Assembly: GCF_020829645.1 (NCBI RefSeq)
Contig: NZ_JAIVFS010000060.1
Span: 1-49,863 of the forward strand
From: Nostoc mirabile CHAB5784
Lineage (GTDB): Bacteria > Cyanobacteriota > Cyanobacteriia > Cyanobacteriales > Nostocaceae
Reading direction: 5' to 3'
Length of the DNA: 49,863 bases
A program made the translations under genes and the position numbers. The notes under the pieces are model-generated. The model made no database searches, had not been told where the DNA came from, and saw nothing but the letters and a program-made list of their open reading frames with translations. Positions 9,242 to 16,681 of this stretch are shown in pieces. Positions within the stretch are counted from its first letter, which is position 1; each line of letters starts with the position of its first letter.

Positions 9242-9276
9242 TGTGTTATTCCTTGCGATATTTCCTTGTTGGCAAC

Positions 9277-9483
9277 TTACTCATTATTTTTAGACTCATT
9301 CTCTATGCGTTGCTTTCTTGTCCGGCGGTAAATTTCTACTTTGTTCCGGCTTTCTGCTTCTGCATAAGCTCCAGCCTTTAAGCAATCAGCAGCCATAGAC
9401 GAAAGCGACTGCCCACTATCAGAGGCTAATTCTTCCAGCAATTTTTTCAAGTCGTCCGATATGGTTACATCGATTTTTGCCAT
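9277..9483 (-). CDS. Ribbon-helix-helix regulator, 68 aa
   Basis: MAKIDVTISDDLKKLLEELA is a typical RHH strand plus helix, followed by 'SGQSLSSMAADCLKAGAYAEAE' as the second helix and a charged tail. CopG/ParD-type proteins of this size autorepress and often act as antitoxins. It is the first gene of a three-gene minus-strand operon and diverges from the XRE gene at 9665, so both could be controlled from the shared 180-nt gap. Confidence 0.7.
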   Translation of the reverse strand: MAKIDVTISDDLKKLLEELASDSGQSLSSMAADCLKAGAYAEAESRNKVEIYRRTRKQRIENESKNNE

Positions 9484-9664
9484 TATTATTTTAATCTACC
9501 GTCATTCTACAGCTTATATGCTTCAATATGATTAATTGTGCCTCAGATTAGCAGTACAGTGCTAAGATAGTCCACAAAAGTTAAAGCGATCGCACCCCTG
9601 ACAAGACTGCGATCGCTCCCGCTCGTAAGCAGTTCCCCCAAAAGCACTTGGAGGCAGTTTTATT

Positions 9665-9916
9665 ATGGAACAAAATAGCGACTTTATTGTAAAAGCCTTA
9701 TCATTGCAAGATTTCCTCATTAAGCACCCAATGAAGCATGAGGATTTGGCAAGGTTGTTAGGCGTATGTGTTGATGCAGTCAACTCCTGGTCATGTGGTA
9801 GAAGAACTCCACGACCTCAAATTTTGACGCATTTAGCAACACTGGATGAACGATTTATAGAAAATCCATTGATGAGAGAAAAGTTTATTAAATCTGTACC
9901 TTGTACAGTTTCTTAG
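9665..9916 (+). CDS. XRE-like HTH regulator, 83 aa
   Basis: The product contains 'HEDLARLLGVCVDAVNSWSCGRRTPRPQ', the helix-turn-helix of small Cro/C1-type regulators, at about residues 25-52. The gene ends with Ser-stop inside a TTCTTAGAGGA copy and is followed by a rho-independent terminator. Three TGTACA palindromes near its 3' end (9903-9946) could be operators for it or for the operon downstream. Confidence 0.65.
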   Translation: MEQNSDFIVKALSLQDFLIKHPMKHEDLARLLGVCVDAVNSWSCGRRTPRPQILTHLATLDERFIENPLMREKFIKSVPCTVS

Positions 9917-9948
9917 AGGATTAAATCAAAAATTGTACATTGTACATT

Positions 9949-9970
9949 GCTGTCATAAGACAGCTTTTTT
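9949..9970 (+). terminator. Rho-independent terminator
   Basis: GCTGTC-ATAA-GACAGC followed by six T residues, just after the XRE gene at 9665-9916. Confidence 0.75.
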
Positions 9971-10002
9971 ATTGTTAAAGCAGTCTAGAAATAGAATTGC
10001 TT

Positions 10003-10542
10003 ATGTCATTAACATTCAGAGAGGCAAAAGCCCAATTAGAGGCTAATAATGTTGGAGAACTCCGCGCAATTTTAGAACAAGTTGGTAGACCAACTACTGA
10101 GCCAATTTCTACAGAAGATTTTGAGATGTTGAGGGCAATCTACCCCAAAACTTTGCAGGGTGTCACTGTACAAGATGCGCTTAACTCATACAATGAAACA
10201 CCTCAAAATAATGTACCTGCTGTCAATGAAATGCTCAACACTTTGAGACAAGAATTTCTTGCAAGTGGTGTGGAGGATGCTTTACGGCGAGATGCTAAAA
10301 GCTTTTATATGCTCTACTTTCAGATGTGGGGCGACGCTGTGAGAAGCCCAGAGATCCTAAACGATCCAGATATTAAAGCAGCTTATAAAGGTGCGACAAT
10401 TTCCACCTTAGAAGCTATGCAAGAAATTAATCCTACTTTTTTGATGAGCTTCAGAAACAGGCTAAGAAACAAAGGCTTTCTACCATCAGTAAATCAGCCT
10501 CAACTGATAGAGGCAGGGATAGATATTCAGGAGGCGGCTTGA
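10003..10542 (+). CDS. Hypothetical protein, 179 aa, first gene of an accessory operon
   Basis: The ATG at 10003 is used; an in-frame TTG two codons earlier is less likely. The product is helical and acidic with no signal peptide ('TFREAKAQLEANNVGELRAI', later 'DAKSFYMLYFQMWGDAVR'). Its stop overlaps the start of the next gene by ATGA, so translation is probably coupled. I do not recognise the family. Confidence 0.65.
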   Translation: MSLTFREAKAQLEANNVGELRAILEQVGRPTTEPISTEDFEMLRAIYPKTLQGVTVQDALNSYNETPQNNVPAVNEMLNTLRQEFLASGVEDALRRDAKSFYMLYFQMWGDAVRSPEILNDPDIKAAYKGATISTLEAMQEINPTFLMSFRNRLRNKGFLPSVNQPQLIEAGIDIQEAA

Positions 10543-10655
10543 TGGAATTTCTAGTTATTAGTGGTGCGATCGCTCTCTCAATTATTCTTGTAAATTACAT
10601 CATGACCAAGCCGCAGGAGGCGCAGCAATGGCAGATACAAAGCTTAATCAAATAA
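10542..10655 (+). CDS. Single-pass membrane micropeptide, 37 aa
   Basis: MEFLVISGAIALSIILVNYI is a single hydrophobic helix, followed by a short polar tail. The start overlaps the stop of the previous gene (ATGA), and the last 28 nt overlap the start of the next gene at 10628. A GGAGG lies upstream of its ATG. The tight coupling on both sides argues that it is expressed. It may be a membrane partner of its neighbours. Confidence 0.5.
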   Translation: MEFLVISGAIALSIILVNYIMTKPQEAQQWQIQSLIK

Positions 10656-11302
10656 GCGAAAAACGCGGTCTTGGGGTTTCCCCAAGTGGAGCGATTTTTC
10701 AAGAGAAGTTAACTTACACAGCTGTAGACTTGGCGAAAGAATTGGGAACAAGTGACACAAATATTAGAACTAACTGGCTTCCCAAACTTGAAGAGGTTTT
10801 CTGGTGGAAGGTCGCAGACTTAAAAGATAGTGACAGGTTTACTGCCTGGGCTAGAGAAGAATTCTTCAATCTTCAGGCTGCTATTAGTCCTAAAGTTCCT
10901 ATGCGATCGCCTGACTCCATTATCCTCCGTGATGATAGTGGAAAACCTCTAATGAAGTCTAACTCTGACCGCATTGGCATTGAGGCATATAAACAGCAGA
11001 TTTGGGAACGATACAACCGCCGACCTGAAAAACGGGTGGACGCTCCGGCTGAAATTGTACCTGTAGAAGTGCTTGATGCTGACATCATAGAGCGTGAAGA
11101 AACAGCACTTACTAATATTGACAGTTTAGGTAACTTTCTTGACTTAAACCTCTCAAATTGCATGCAATCCGGCAGGGCTTTAGGCAATGAGATCGGGGCA
11201 ATTTTCTTAGAGGAAACTGCGAAGTCCGCAGATGAAACTATTAGAAACGGGTTGAATACTTTGGGAAAGGCTTTAAACCCACGCTCCCGCCGCAAATCTT
11301 AA
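10628..11302 (+). CDS. Hypothetical protein with possible N-terminal HTH, 224 aa
   Basis: Residues about 28-60 ('TYTAVDLAKELGTSDTNIRT', then NWLPKLEEVF) look like a MerR/Xis-like winged helix. This suggests DNA binding, but no further domain is recognisable. It contains a TTCTTAGAGGA copy in frame as FLEE near the C-terminus. The start overlaps the micropeptide gene and has GCAGGAGG ahead of it. It is part of the 10-13.9 kb plus-strand operon. Confidence 0.6.
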   Translation: MADTKLNQISEKRGLGVSPSGAIFQEKLTYTAVDLAKELGTSDTNIRTNWLPKLEEVFWWKVADLKDSDRFTAWAREEFFNLQAAISPKVPMRSPDSIILRDDSGKPLMKSNSDRIGIEAYKQQIWERYNRRPEKRVDAPAEIVPVEVLDADIIEREETALTNIDSLGNFLDLNLSNCMQSGRALGNEIGAIFLEETAKSADETIRNGLNTLGKALNPRSRRKS

Positions 11303-11470
11303 AGTGGTTTTTCTTACAAAGTTGGGCGCACGGAAACCGTGACACACCCACTTTGCGCTCTGCTCACGACTTTGTGCTTGCGATCGCACTTGGTCTTATT
11401 TGGTTCTGTCAATTCACCATCTCAGGTTACTTACACGCCTGGGGTCAATCACTTTATAGGAGTTACGAAC

Positions 11471-11914
11471 ATGGCTACAGCAAAAACTCAGACTCAATCA
11501 ACTCAAACTGAATGGATTGATGAAATGACTTATCAAGCTGGTGTACATATTGAAAAGGGGAAACAGCGCTCTAATACTCTTCGTGGAGAACGTGCCAAAA
11601 CTCGTACAACTCAAGTTTGGGCAGATAAGCAGGAAGTGAAAACTGAACGCCAGGAAACTCAACTTAAAACTGAGCAAACTAAACTGCAAACTGATAAGGA
11701 AAAATTAGCGATCGCTCAAACTAATCTCAAAGGTACTCAGGCTGCGGGTGTACTCAACGAGATTGGATGGCGACAAAGATTAGTTAAGAAATCCTATGCA
11801 GTTGGGATAAATCCCTGCTCTATGGCGAAAGCGATCGCTCCTACTACTGCTGAGGTGATTGATTTAGTAGGAACTGTAACAAGTAAAACCAAGGTTAAAG
11901 AAGAAGTTAAATAG
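11471..11914 (+). CDS. Coiled-coil hypothetical protein, 147 aa
   Basis: I take the ATG at 11471, preceded by TAGGAG; a longer frame runs upstream but reads through repeat-like DNA. The protein is Lys/Glu/Gln/Thr-rich with a clear heptad pattern (ADKQEVKTERQETQLKTEQT). It probably forms a soluble coiled coil. It lies in the same orientation as the flanking membrane-associated genes. Function unknown. Confidence 0.6.
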   Translation: MATAKTQTQSTQTEWIDEMTYQAGVHIEKGKQRSNTLRGERAKTRTTQVWADKQEVKTERQETQLKTEQTKLQTDKEKLAIAQTNLKGTQAAGVLNEIGWRQRLVKKSYAVGINPCSMAKAIAPTTAEVIDLVGTVTSKTKVKEEVK

Positions 11915-11978
11915 CGAAAAGTCTGCCGGGGGGATACTCCCCCCGGAGAACTTTTCAAGACAAATCTTCTGTAATGAA

Positions 11979-12149
11979 ATGAATCCTACTTTATATGTGG
12001 TGGTACTAACCACCACTTTCTTAATGCTTGCATCCTTAATATTTGATTTATTTACTTGGGTATCACTAACTAACAGAATGCTGCTTATCTCCCTGATTCC
12101 TAGCACAATTCTTATAGTTTTAGGCTTGATTATATCGCTTAAGAAATGA
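11979..12149 (+). CDS. Two-helix membrane peptide, 56 aa
   Basis: The product starts MNPTLYVVVLTTTFLMLASL and has two hydrophobic helices (about 5-26 and 34-53) ending in Lys-Lys. The stop overlaps the start of the 413-residue gene by ATGA, indicating coupling. It is very likely a small membrane partner of that protein. Confidence 0.55.
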   Translation: MNPTLYVVVLTTTFLMLASLIFDLFTWVSLTNRMLLISLIPSTILIVLGLIISLKK

Positions 12150-13387
12150 CTATAAAGCGACTATTACAGTACTTCCTAGCCTCAATCAATATTGCTGCTG
12201 CTGTTGCTCATCCTATTTTGAATGAGGAGTACAGTATATATACTCGTGGTTTAGGAGTATTGTGTGGGTTGTTGTATTGGAAAACTTCACCCAATATATT
12301 TGAAATTATTAATAATCTTAACAATCATCATTCTAACCTCAAGAAAGATATTAAACGGCTTAATTCAGAACTAGAGATATTACCTCGAAAGCTTGATGAT
12401 TTAGCACGTATAAAACAGCAAGAATTAGATAATAAGCAAGCTGCTATTATTGCTCGTGAAGAACAGTTACACTCATCAATAGAGGCAGCTAACAGAGCAT
12501 TAGCTAAACGTGAACAAGAATTATTAGAAAGTATTGAGGTTACTAATTCTGAATTTGAAAAGGATAAGCAAAGATTCTTAGAGGAAACGGATGTTGCGAT
12601 CGCTTTGGGTCAATCTAAAATTGACCTCTTGGAATCTGAAATTGATGAACTGCGATCGCTTCTTGCACAGTATGAGGCCCCAGCGCTGCCAGAAGGTTCC
12701 AGCTTTGAAATGATTCTTGTCCGTCACTGTATGGAACTATTACTTAATAAGCGGGTGGTTTGTGAATTTAAGGGGGTATCCCTTGACCCTGATGGCTATG
12801 TAGTGGCACGGCTTAAGCCCCAGGATGGGGGACAGAAAGCAATTGAGAAATGGGCTAATTATTTGCATATTGAAATGGAACTCGCCGAAGCTCCCAAGTT
12901 TGCAACTCTGCGTGGGGCAGTGCAGATATGGCTAAAACCGCAAGAAATGGTCAGGCTACCATCTTTACCCTTCGACGGAGAACCCCCAAACCCTTCGCCG
13001 AACCCTCCACCGAATCCCCCAAACCTTCGAGTAATAAAGACTGAATCTTATGATAATTTTGCTCAAAGTCCTATGCAGCAAACATTTACACAAAGTTCGC
13101 CCCAACCCAATAAAGAGTTCGATGAAAGGCTGATGGGGTTCGTAGAACCAAAGGCGAAGCTTCCCCCCTATGGAGCAATCAGGCAAATAGAGCGTGATTG
13201 GGTCGGTTATTTGTGGTGTTTCCACGACCCAGTTATCAGAAACCAAAAGGAAATTATCTTCAGGACTTGGGGTTATAAGTCGGGCGATGGTGATGGCTTC
13301 CAATCGGCGCGGGCGCGGCTGCACCAGATTTTGAGAGATGCAGGTATTCAACCAAAGACACGAGACAGGAGGATTATTAATGAATAG
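12146..13387 (+). CDS. Membrane-anchored coiled-coil protein, 413 aa
   Basis: Two hydrophobic segments lie in the first ~45 residues (LASINIAAAVAHPI and LGVLCGLLYW). A long coiled coil follows at about 55-175 (KKDIKRLNSELEILPRKL and onward), then a globular part, a Pro/Asn-rich linker (PNPSPNPPPNPPN) and a C-terminal domain with 'RDWVGYLWCFHDPV'. It contains an in-frame TTCTTAGAGGA (FLEE) with HIP1 10 nt downstream. It overlaps the next gene by 8 nt. I recognise no family. The architecture suggests a scaffold at the membrane. Confidence 0.65.
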   Translation: MTIKRLLQYFLASINIAAAVAHPILNEEYSIYTRGLGVLCGLLYWKTSPNIFEIINNLNNHHSNLKKDIKRLNSELEILPRKLDDLARIKQQELDNKQAAIIAREEQLHSSIEAANRALAKREQELLESIEVTNSEFEKDKQRFLEETDVAIALGQSKIDLLESEIDELRSLLAQYEAPALPEGSSFEMILVRHCMELLLNKRVVCEFKGVSLDPDGYVVARLKPQDGGQKAIEKWANYLHIEMELAEAPKFATLRGAVQIWLKPQEMVRLPSLPFDGEPPNPSPNPPPNPPNLRVIKTESYDNFAQSPMQQTFTQSSPQPNKEFDERLMGFVEPKAKLPPYGAIRQIERDWVGYLWCFHDPVIRNQKEIIFRTWGYKSGDGDGFQSARARLHQILRDAGIQPKTRDRRIINE

Positions 13388-13886
13388 TTTAGATTTTTGC
13401 GATCGCTATCTCCCTGATTACTGGGCAGAACGAGATTTACAGCTGCTTATTCAAAAACGGCTACAGCGTTGGTGGTTTCTCGCTGCCCCTGATGAGGTGA
13501 GGGTCAAAACTCCTGCATCAACAAGGCGAATTGACATCAGCACTTGGTTAACGGTCTATGAAATTAAGAAGTGGTTGACCCGTGACAATATTTTTCATGC
13601 TGTAGCTCAAACTGAGCTTTACACTTTCTACGGGCCTAAACTGATGTGGGTATTTCCTAAACGCCGCGTAGTTGTAGGTCTTGCACCAACAGACGAGTCA
13701 GAGTATGAGCAAGCCTCACGGGTGGCGCGAGATTTCCGACGTATGGGTGTAGAGGTTATTTTCCTCAATGAAGTGGGGCTAGGGTTTGAAGTGCCGGAGA
13801 TTGGAGGAGCATTGTTAATTGCAGGAATAATTATTTTAGTAGTTGCGATCGCAATCTATTTTCTATCGGGAAAACTAAGCTTATAA
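13380..13886 (+). CDS. PD-(D/E)XK-like protein with C-terminal membrane helix, 168 aa
   Basis: Residues 50-77 read like a PD-(D/E)XK nuclease core: D52 in 'RRIDIST', then E61-I-K63 at the end of the next strand ('VYEIKKW'), and a helix carrying Q77. The C-terminus (about 140-165, IGGALLIAGIIILVVAIAIY) is a transmembrane helix, which is unusual for this fold. The ATG at 13380 overlaps the upstream gene by 8 nt, so the two are probably coupled. Nuclease activity is an inference from motif spacing. Confidence 0.55.
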   Translation: MNSLDFCDRYLPDYWAERDLQLLIQKRLQRWWFLAAPDEVRVKTPASTRRIDISTWLTVYEIKKWLTRDNIFHAVAQTELYTFYGPKLMWVFPKRRVVVGLAPTDESEYEQASRVARDFRRMGVEVIFLNEVGLGFEVPEIGGALLIAGIIILVVAIAIYFLSGKLSL

Positions 13887-13905
13887 ACAATTAGTTATTA
13901 ATACT

Positions 13906-14073
13906 ATGACAACTGCATTAGACCTTTCAAAATTATTATACTGCCGCAATTGCGAAATGAAAACCCATCATTACAAGGATTTAAAATATGATTGGGGCTA
14001 CAGCTGTCGCATTTGCCAAACTTGGCAACATCAGAGTCAATTGATATCTATTCAACTTTCTTTATGCAGCTAA
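13906..14073 (+). CDS. Small zinc-ribbon protein, 55 aa
   Basis: MTTALDLSKLLYCRNCEMKT is followed by 'YDWGYSCRICQTWQHQ', giving two CxxC pairs 18 residues apart, a zinc ribbon. It starts 19 nt after the PD-(D/E)XK-like gene on the same strand. Confidence 0.55.
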   Translation: MTTALDLSKLLYCRNCEMKTHHYKDLKYDWGYSCRICQTWQHQSQLISIQLSLCS

Positions 14074-14254
14074 AGCAATTATTGAGGCGATAGGTAGTGA
14101 ATATGTTAATTACTGTGACGGCACATTAGAAGAGTTTATCGAAGCTGCCCAAGCTTTAGATATGGAATATGATTATCAAAAAACTATCGACGGGTACGAT
14201 TTTAAGGCATGGTATCCAGGTGATGAAGATAATGAAGCCAAGATATGTTTTTAA
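14045..14254 (+). CDS. Possible short acidic protein without clear ATG
   Basis: An open frame ends at 14254 and reads 'EYVNYCDGTLEEFIEAAQAL', then YDFKAWYPGDEDNEAKICF. It looks protein-like but has no ATG before 14162, so either a non-standard start is used or the gene has lost its 5' end. It overlaps the zinc-ribbon gene. Confidence 0.35.
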   Translation, partial: YLFNFLYAAKAIIEAIGSEYVNYCDGTLEEFIEAAQALDMEYDYQKTIDGYDFKAWYPGDEDNEAKICF

Positions 14255-14295
14255 CTAATTTCTAATTTCTTTATTCCAAAGGAAAGGTAAATAAC

Positions 14296-14523
14296 TTGTT
14301 AATACTAAATGAAAAACAACTTGAATTTTTGATAATTGTAGATATGCAGGATGATTGGCATCCAGCCTACTTTCTTGAAAAAGTTGCAGAACATTATGAA
14401 AATAGTGAAGAAAAACCTTTTGATAGACCTGACTTTGAAAATATGATGACAAGGCTAAAAACGCTCACGACAGAAAGAATTGTTAATCTTCAAATTGCAC
14501 TGTGCGCTTTTGGAAATATATGA
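14296..14523 (+). CDS. Small hypothetical protein, 75 aa
   Basis: Starts at a TTG (14296) with AAAGGAAAGG upstream; a Met at residue 17 is the alternative. The product is acidic and helical ('DDWHPAYFLEKVAEHYENSE'). Its stop overlaps the next start (ATGA), as for several gene pairs around it. Family unknown. Confidence 0.5.
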   Translation: MLILNEKQLEFLIIVDMQDDWHPAYFLEKVAEHYENSEEKPFDRPDFENMMTRLKTLTTERIVNLQIALCAFGNI

Positions 14524-14747
14524 TCGAATTATCTGACGCCTTAACAATTCTCGCAACCAGCCCAGTCGCTAAGGATAGAGAAGTGATCGCAATTTGCACC
14601 ACATATAAATATCCATATCAATATAAAGAAGAAAGCCCATGCTTATATGATGGAACAAGATATGTCGGCAAAACTAAGAAGCAATTAGCGATGTCTACGG
14701 CGGGCTGCGCCTACGCTACTCCTCACTTTTCCTCTAAGAAAATATGA
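14520..14747 (+). CDS. Small hypothetical protein whose C-terminus is SDR5-derived, 75 aa
   Basis: The ATG at 14520 overlaps the previous stop. The product starts MIELSDALTILATSPVAKDR. The last ~20 residues (STAGCAYATPHFSSKK) are encoded by an SDR5 copy (14688-14716) and a TTCTTAGAGGA copy read backwards. The native C-terminus has probably been replaced or extended by repeat insertion. The stop overlaps the next ATG. Confidence 0.45.
   Translation: MIELSDALTILATSPVAKDREVIAICTTYKYPYQYKEESPCLYDGTRYVGKTKKQLAMSTAGCAYATPHFSSKKI
14688..14716. repeat. SDR5-like element in HIP1
   Basis: GCG and ATCGC halves of HIP1 separated by 21 nt (read on the minus strand GCG-TAGGCG...GAC-ATCGC). It lies in the coding end of the gene at 14520-14747. 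Confidence 0.75.
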
Positions 14748-14929
14748 AAGCACGAACGATAACAGCAACATTTAAATACTGCAATTCAGGTACTCAAGAA
14801 ATTAAAACAGTTAACTGCTTATTTACTGACAGAAATGAAAAGTATGAACTGACAAAGGTTTTTGTAGTTGAATTTGGATATGAAGTATTATTTTCAAAGG
14901 ATGATAATACATTTTTAGTTAATGACTAG
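14744..14929 (+). CDS. Small hypothetical protein, 61 aa
   Basis: MKARTITATFKYCNSGTQEI is followed by 'NEKYELTKVFVVEFGYEVLF'. It has a beta-rich profile. The start overlaps the preceding stop by ATGA. It is the last gene of this plus-strand run. Family not recognised. Confidence 0.45.
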   Translation: MKARTITATFKYCNSGTQEIKTVNCLFTDRNEKYELTKVFVVEFGYEVLFSKDDNTFLVND

Positions 14930-14971
14930 TTGTAGTGCGATCGCTCTACCAAAGCGTTCGTTACTCATCCT

Positions 14972-15277
14972 CTAAGAAAAACGACACAGCACACTATTAC
15001 AATCTTCTATAACATCTTCGCCTTCTGGCTTGAAGACAATTAGATACCAGTTAAAGTTTCCCTTCTCTCTGTAGCACTCACAACGAGCAGGAAACCATTT
15101 TTCTGATATCAAAACTTCCAGACAATCACCTGCATGGATAGGTTTATCCATCAAATAAAGGCGGCTTCCACCGCTTTCTTGCCGTAGCTCTAGGTGTTCC
15201 ATAATGCGTAGTTTACCACCGTAGGTATCGCTCCTCCTTTCCTCTAAGAATCTTGGCATGAAAAAGCCTGATAGCAT
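14972..15277 (-). CDS. DUF5348-like small protein, 101 aa or 76 aa
   Basis: From the internal Met (15202) the protein reads MEHLELRQESGGSRLYLMDK, then 'HAGDCLEVLISEKWFPARCE' and 'NFNWYLIVFKPEG'. This pattern resembles the small DUF5348 family (moderate certainty). The 25 residues before it come from a TTCTTAGAGGA copy, an AGGAGG and an SDR5 copy (15206-15231). Removing SDR5 would put AGGAGG-HIP1 just before the ATG at 15202, which suggests the original start. The gene ends Ser-stop within another TTCTTAGAGGA. Confidence 0.55.
   Translation of the reverse strand: MLSGFFMPRFLEERRSDTYGGKLRIMEHLELRQESGGSRLYLMDKPIHAGDCLEVLISEKWFPARCECYREKGNFNWYLIVFKPEGEDVIEDCNSVLCRFS
15206..15231. repeat. SDR5-like element in HIP1, 18-nt insert
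   Basis: GCG-TAGTTTACCACCGTAGGT-ATCGC. It separates an AGGAGG from the ATG at 15202 (minus strand). Confidence 0.75.
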
Positions 15278-15454
15278 TGGTTATGGTCTACACAAGCGAT
15301 CGCTCCTATCTTTGCTGCCCTGCTATCCGGTTGCAAGGAAAGTGAGCTTTTATTTAAAAGGGCTGGGAATTGAGTACCAGTTCCAAAAGGGGACTTGTCA
15401 GCTTCCCTCAAATCAGCCACAGAAGTAGGATGACGTAATCATCAAGATGCAAGC

Positions 15455-15483
15455 GCGTAGGCGTAGCCCATCGAAGATATCGC
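15455..15483. repeat. SDR5-like element in HIP1 (diverged)
   Basis: GCG and ATCGC separated by a 21-nt insert whose second half is mutated (CATCGAAGAT). Confidence 0.6.
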
Positions 15484-15506
15484 TTCTCATTCTTAGAGGA
15501 TGGAGA

Positions 15507-15535
15507 GCGTAGGCGCAGCCCGCCGTAGGCATCGC
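15507..15535. repeat. SDR5-like element in HIP1, 21-nt insert
   Basis: GCG-TAGGCGCAGCCCGCCGTAGGC-ATCGC, directly downstream of a TTCTTAGAGGA copy. Without it, the unit would be the usual 11-mer plus HIP1. Confidence 0.8.
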
Positions 15536-15603
15536 TCCCCCGATTTACAAGCGAGGAAAAATACTGAGTGCGAATCATCCCGTCAGCAGTACGATTGTGG
15601 ATT

Positions 15604-15661
15604 ACTTATCAAAATATTACTGTGCGAAACATGGTTTCCTAGAATGCCTATTTTGATAAGT
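15604..15661. repeat. 13-bp perfect inverted repeat at the recombinase start
   Basis: ACTTATCAAAATA (15604-15616) and TATTTTGATAAGT (15649-15661) are exact inverse copies separated by 32 nt. The right arm reaches the start of the tyrosine recombinase gene. It could be the recombinase's own core or arm site, or an operator. Confidence 0.5.
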
Positions 15662-15662
15662 G

Positions 15663-16625
15663 ATGTCTACTAGTACCGTTGCACCATTGGTTTTGAGGAT
15701 TCCGCCACCACTGACGGAACACCCAGCGGGCGTTTACCTTTCTTCACTTTCGCCGGGGTCGGAACCGACGATGAAGCGATCACTCTCCCTAATTGCTCAA
15801 CTCTTGACTAATGGTGAGGCTGATTACCTAACTCTCGACTGGGCAGAATTACGCTACAAACACACCGCCGCCATTCGTGCAGCACTTATCAAAAACTATG
15901 AACCCGCAACGGTTAACAGGGTGCTTTGTGCGCTGCGGCGAGTTCTCAAAGAAGCGTTGAGATTAGAGTTAATGTCACCCGTCGATTACGCCAGGGCGGT
16001 AGACATCCAGAGTGTGAAGGCTAGAAAGGAGTTAAGGGGACGGGCATTAAGCCAGGACGAGATTGATTCTTTGATGACGGTTTGCTTTGGCGATCGCACC
16101 CCTGCCGGATTCCGTGACGCTGCCCTGATTGCCATTCTGCGCGGTGCTGGTCTGCGTCGGTCTGAGGTGGTCAAGCTGGATTTAAAGGATTTCAAATCTG
16201 ATGATGGGGAAATAAAGGTTAGGTCTGGTAAGGGAAAGGTTGACCGGACGCTTTATTTATCCCCAAGCGCGGCTGCATCAGTTGATGATTGGATTGAAAT
16301 TAGAAATAAGGCAGCTGGCCCACTGCTGTGTCAGGTTAATAAATCTGGTCGTGTTGTTCAGCAACGACTCACGCCCCAGGCGGTGTTATTCATCTTGCAA
16401 AAGCGGGGTGAAGAAGCTGGTGTAGAGGCATTCTCGCCCCACGATTTACGGCGCACATTTGCATCAGATTTACTAGATGCTGGAGTGGATCTTGCTACTG
16501 TTCAAATGATGCTTGGTCATGCTACCCCAGCCCAGGCTGCACGATATGACCGTCGGGGAGAGGAAAGAAAGCGCCGTGCAGGTGCTGTATTGCAGATTTT
16601 AGAGCGGGTAAGGGCAGTTTCTTAG
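15663..16625 (+). CDS. Tyrosine recombinase/integrase (XerC/D-like), 320 aa
   Basis: The N-terminal SAM-like DNA-binding region lies at about 25-115 and the catalytic domain at about 125-300. Visible catalytic residues are Arg in GLRRSE (about 165), Lys of the beta-hairpin region 'SGKGKVDR', H and R of SPHDLRRTF, His of LGHATP and the Tyr nucleophile in ARYDRR. All are present, so it should be active. I use the ATG at 15663; a GTG one codon earlier is also in frame. Likely roles are plasmid dimer resolution or integration of the element. The stop lies in a TTCTTAGAGGA copy. Confidence 0.85.
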   Translation: MSTSTVAPLVLRIPPPLTEHPAGVYLSSLSPGSEPTMKRSLSLIAQLLTNGEADYLTLDWAELRYKHTAAIRAALIKNYEPATVNRVLCALRRVLKEALRLELMSPVDYARAVDIQSVKARKELRGRALSQDEIDSLMTVCFGDRTPAGFRDAALIAILRGAGLRRSEVVKLDLKDFKSDDGEIKVRSGKGKVDRTLYLSPSAAASVDDWIEIRNKAAGPLLCQVNKSGRVVQQRLTPQAVLFILQKRGEEAGVEAFSPHDLRRTFASDLLDAGVDLATVQMMLGHATPAQAARYDRRGEERKRRAGAVLQILERVRAVS

Positions 16626-16634
16626 AGGAAAAAG

Positions 16635-16660
16635 GCGCAGTTTACCGCCGTAGGTATCGC
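16635..16660. repeat. SDR5-like element, 18-nt insert
   Basis: GCG-CAGTTTACCGCCGTAGGT-ATCGC, 5 nt after the TTCTTAGAGGA at the recombinase stop. Confidence 0.65.
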
Positions 16661-16681
16661 CGATTTATTCAGTACAAAATG

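Larger units (their letters stand above)
15278..15603. other. Repeat-rich non-coding stretch
   Basis: No gene is seen. It holds intact HIP1 sites, two SDR5-like copies (15455-15483, 15507-15535), one TTCTTAGAGGA (15490-15500) and one CAAGCGAGGA (about 15549). Confidence 0.6.
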
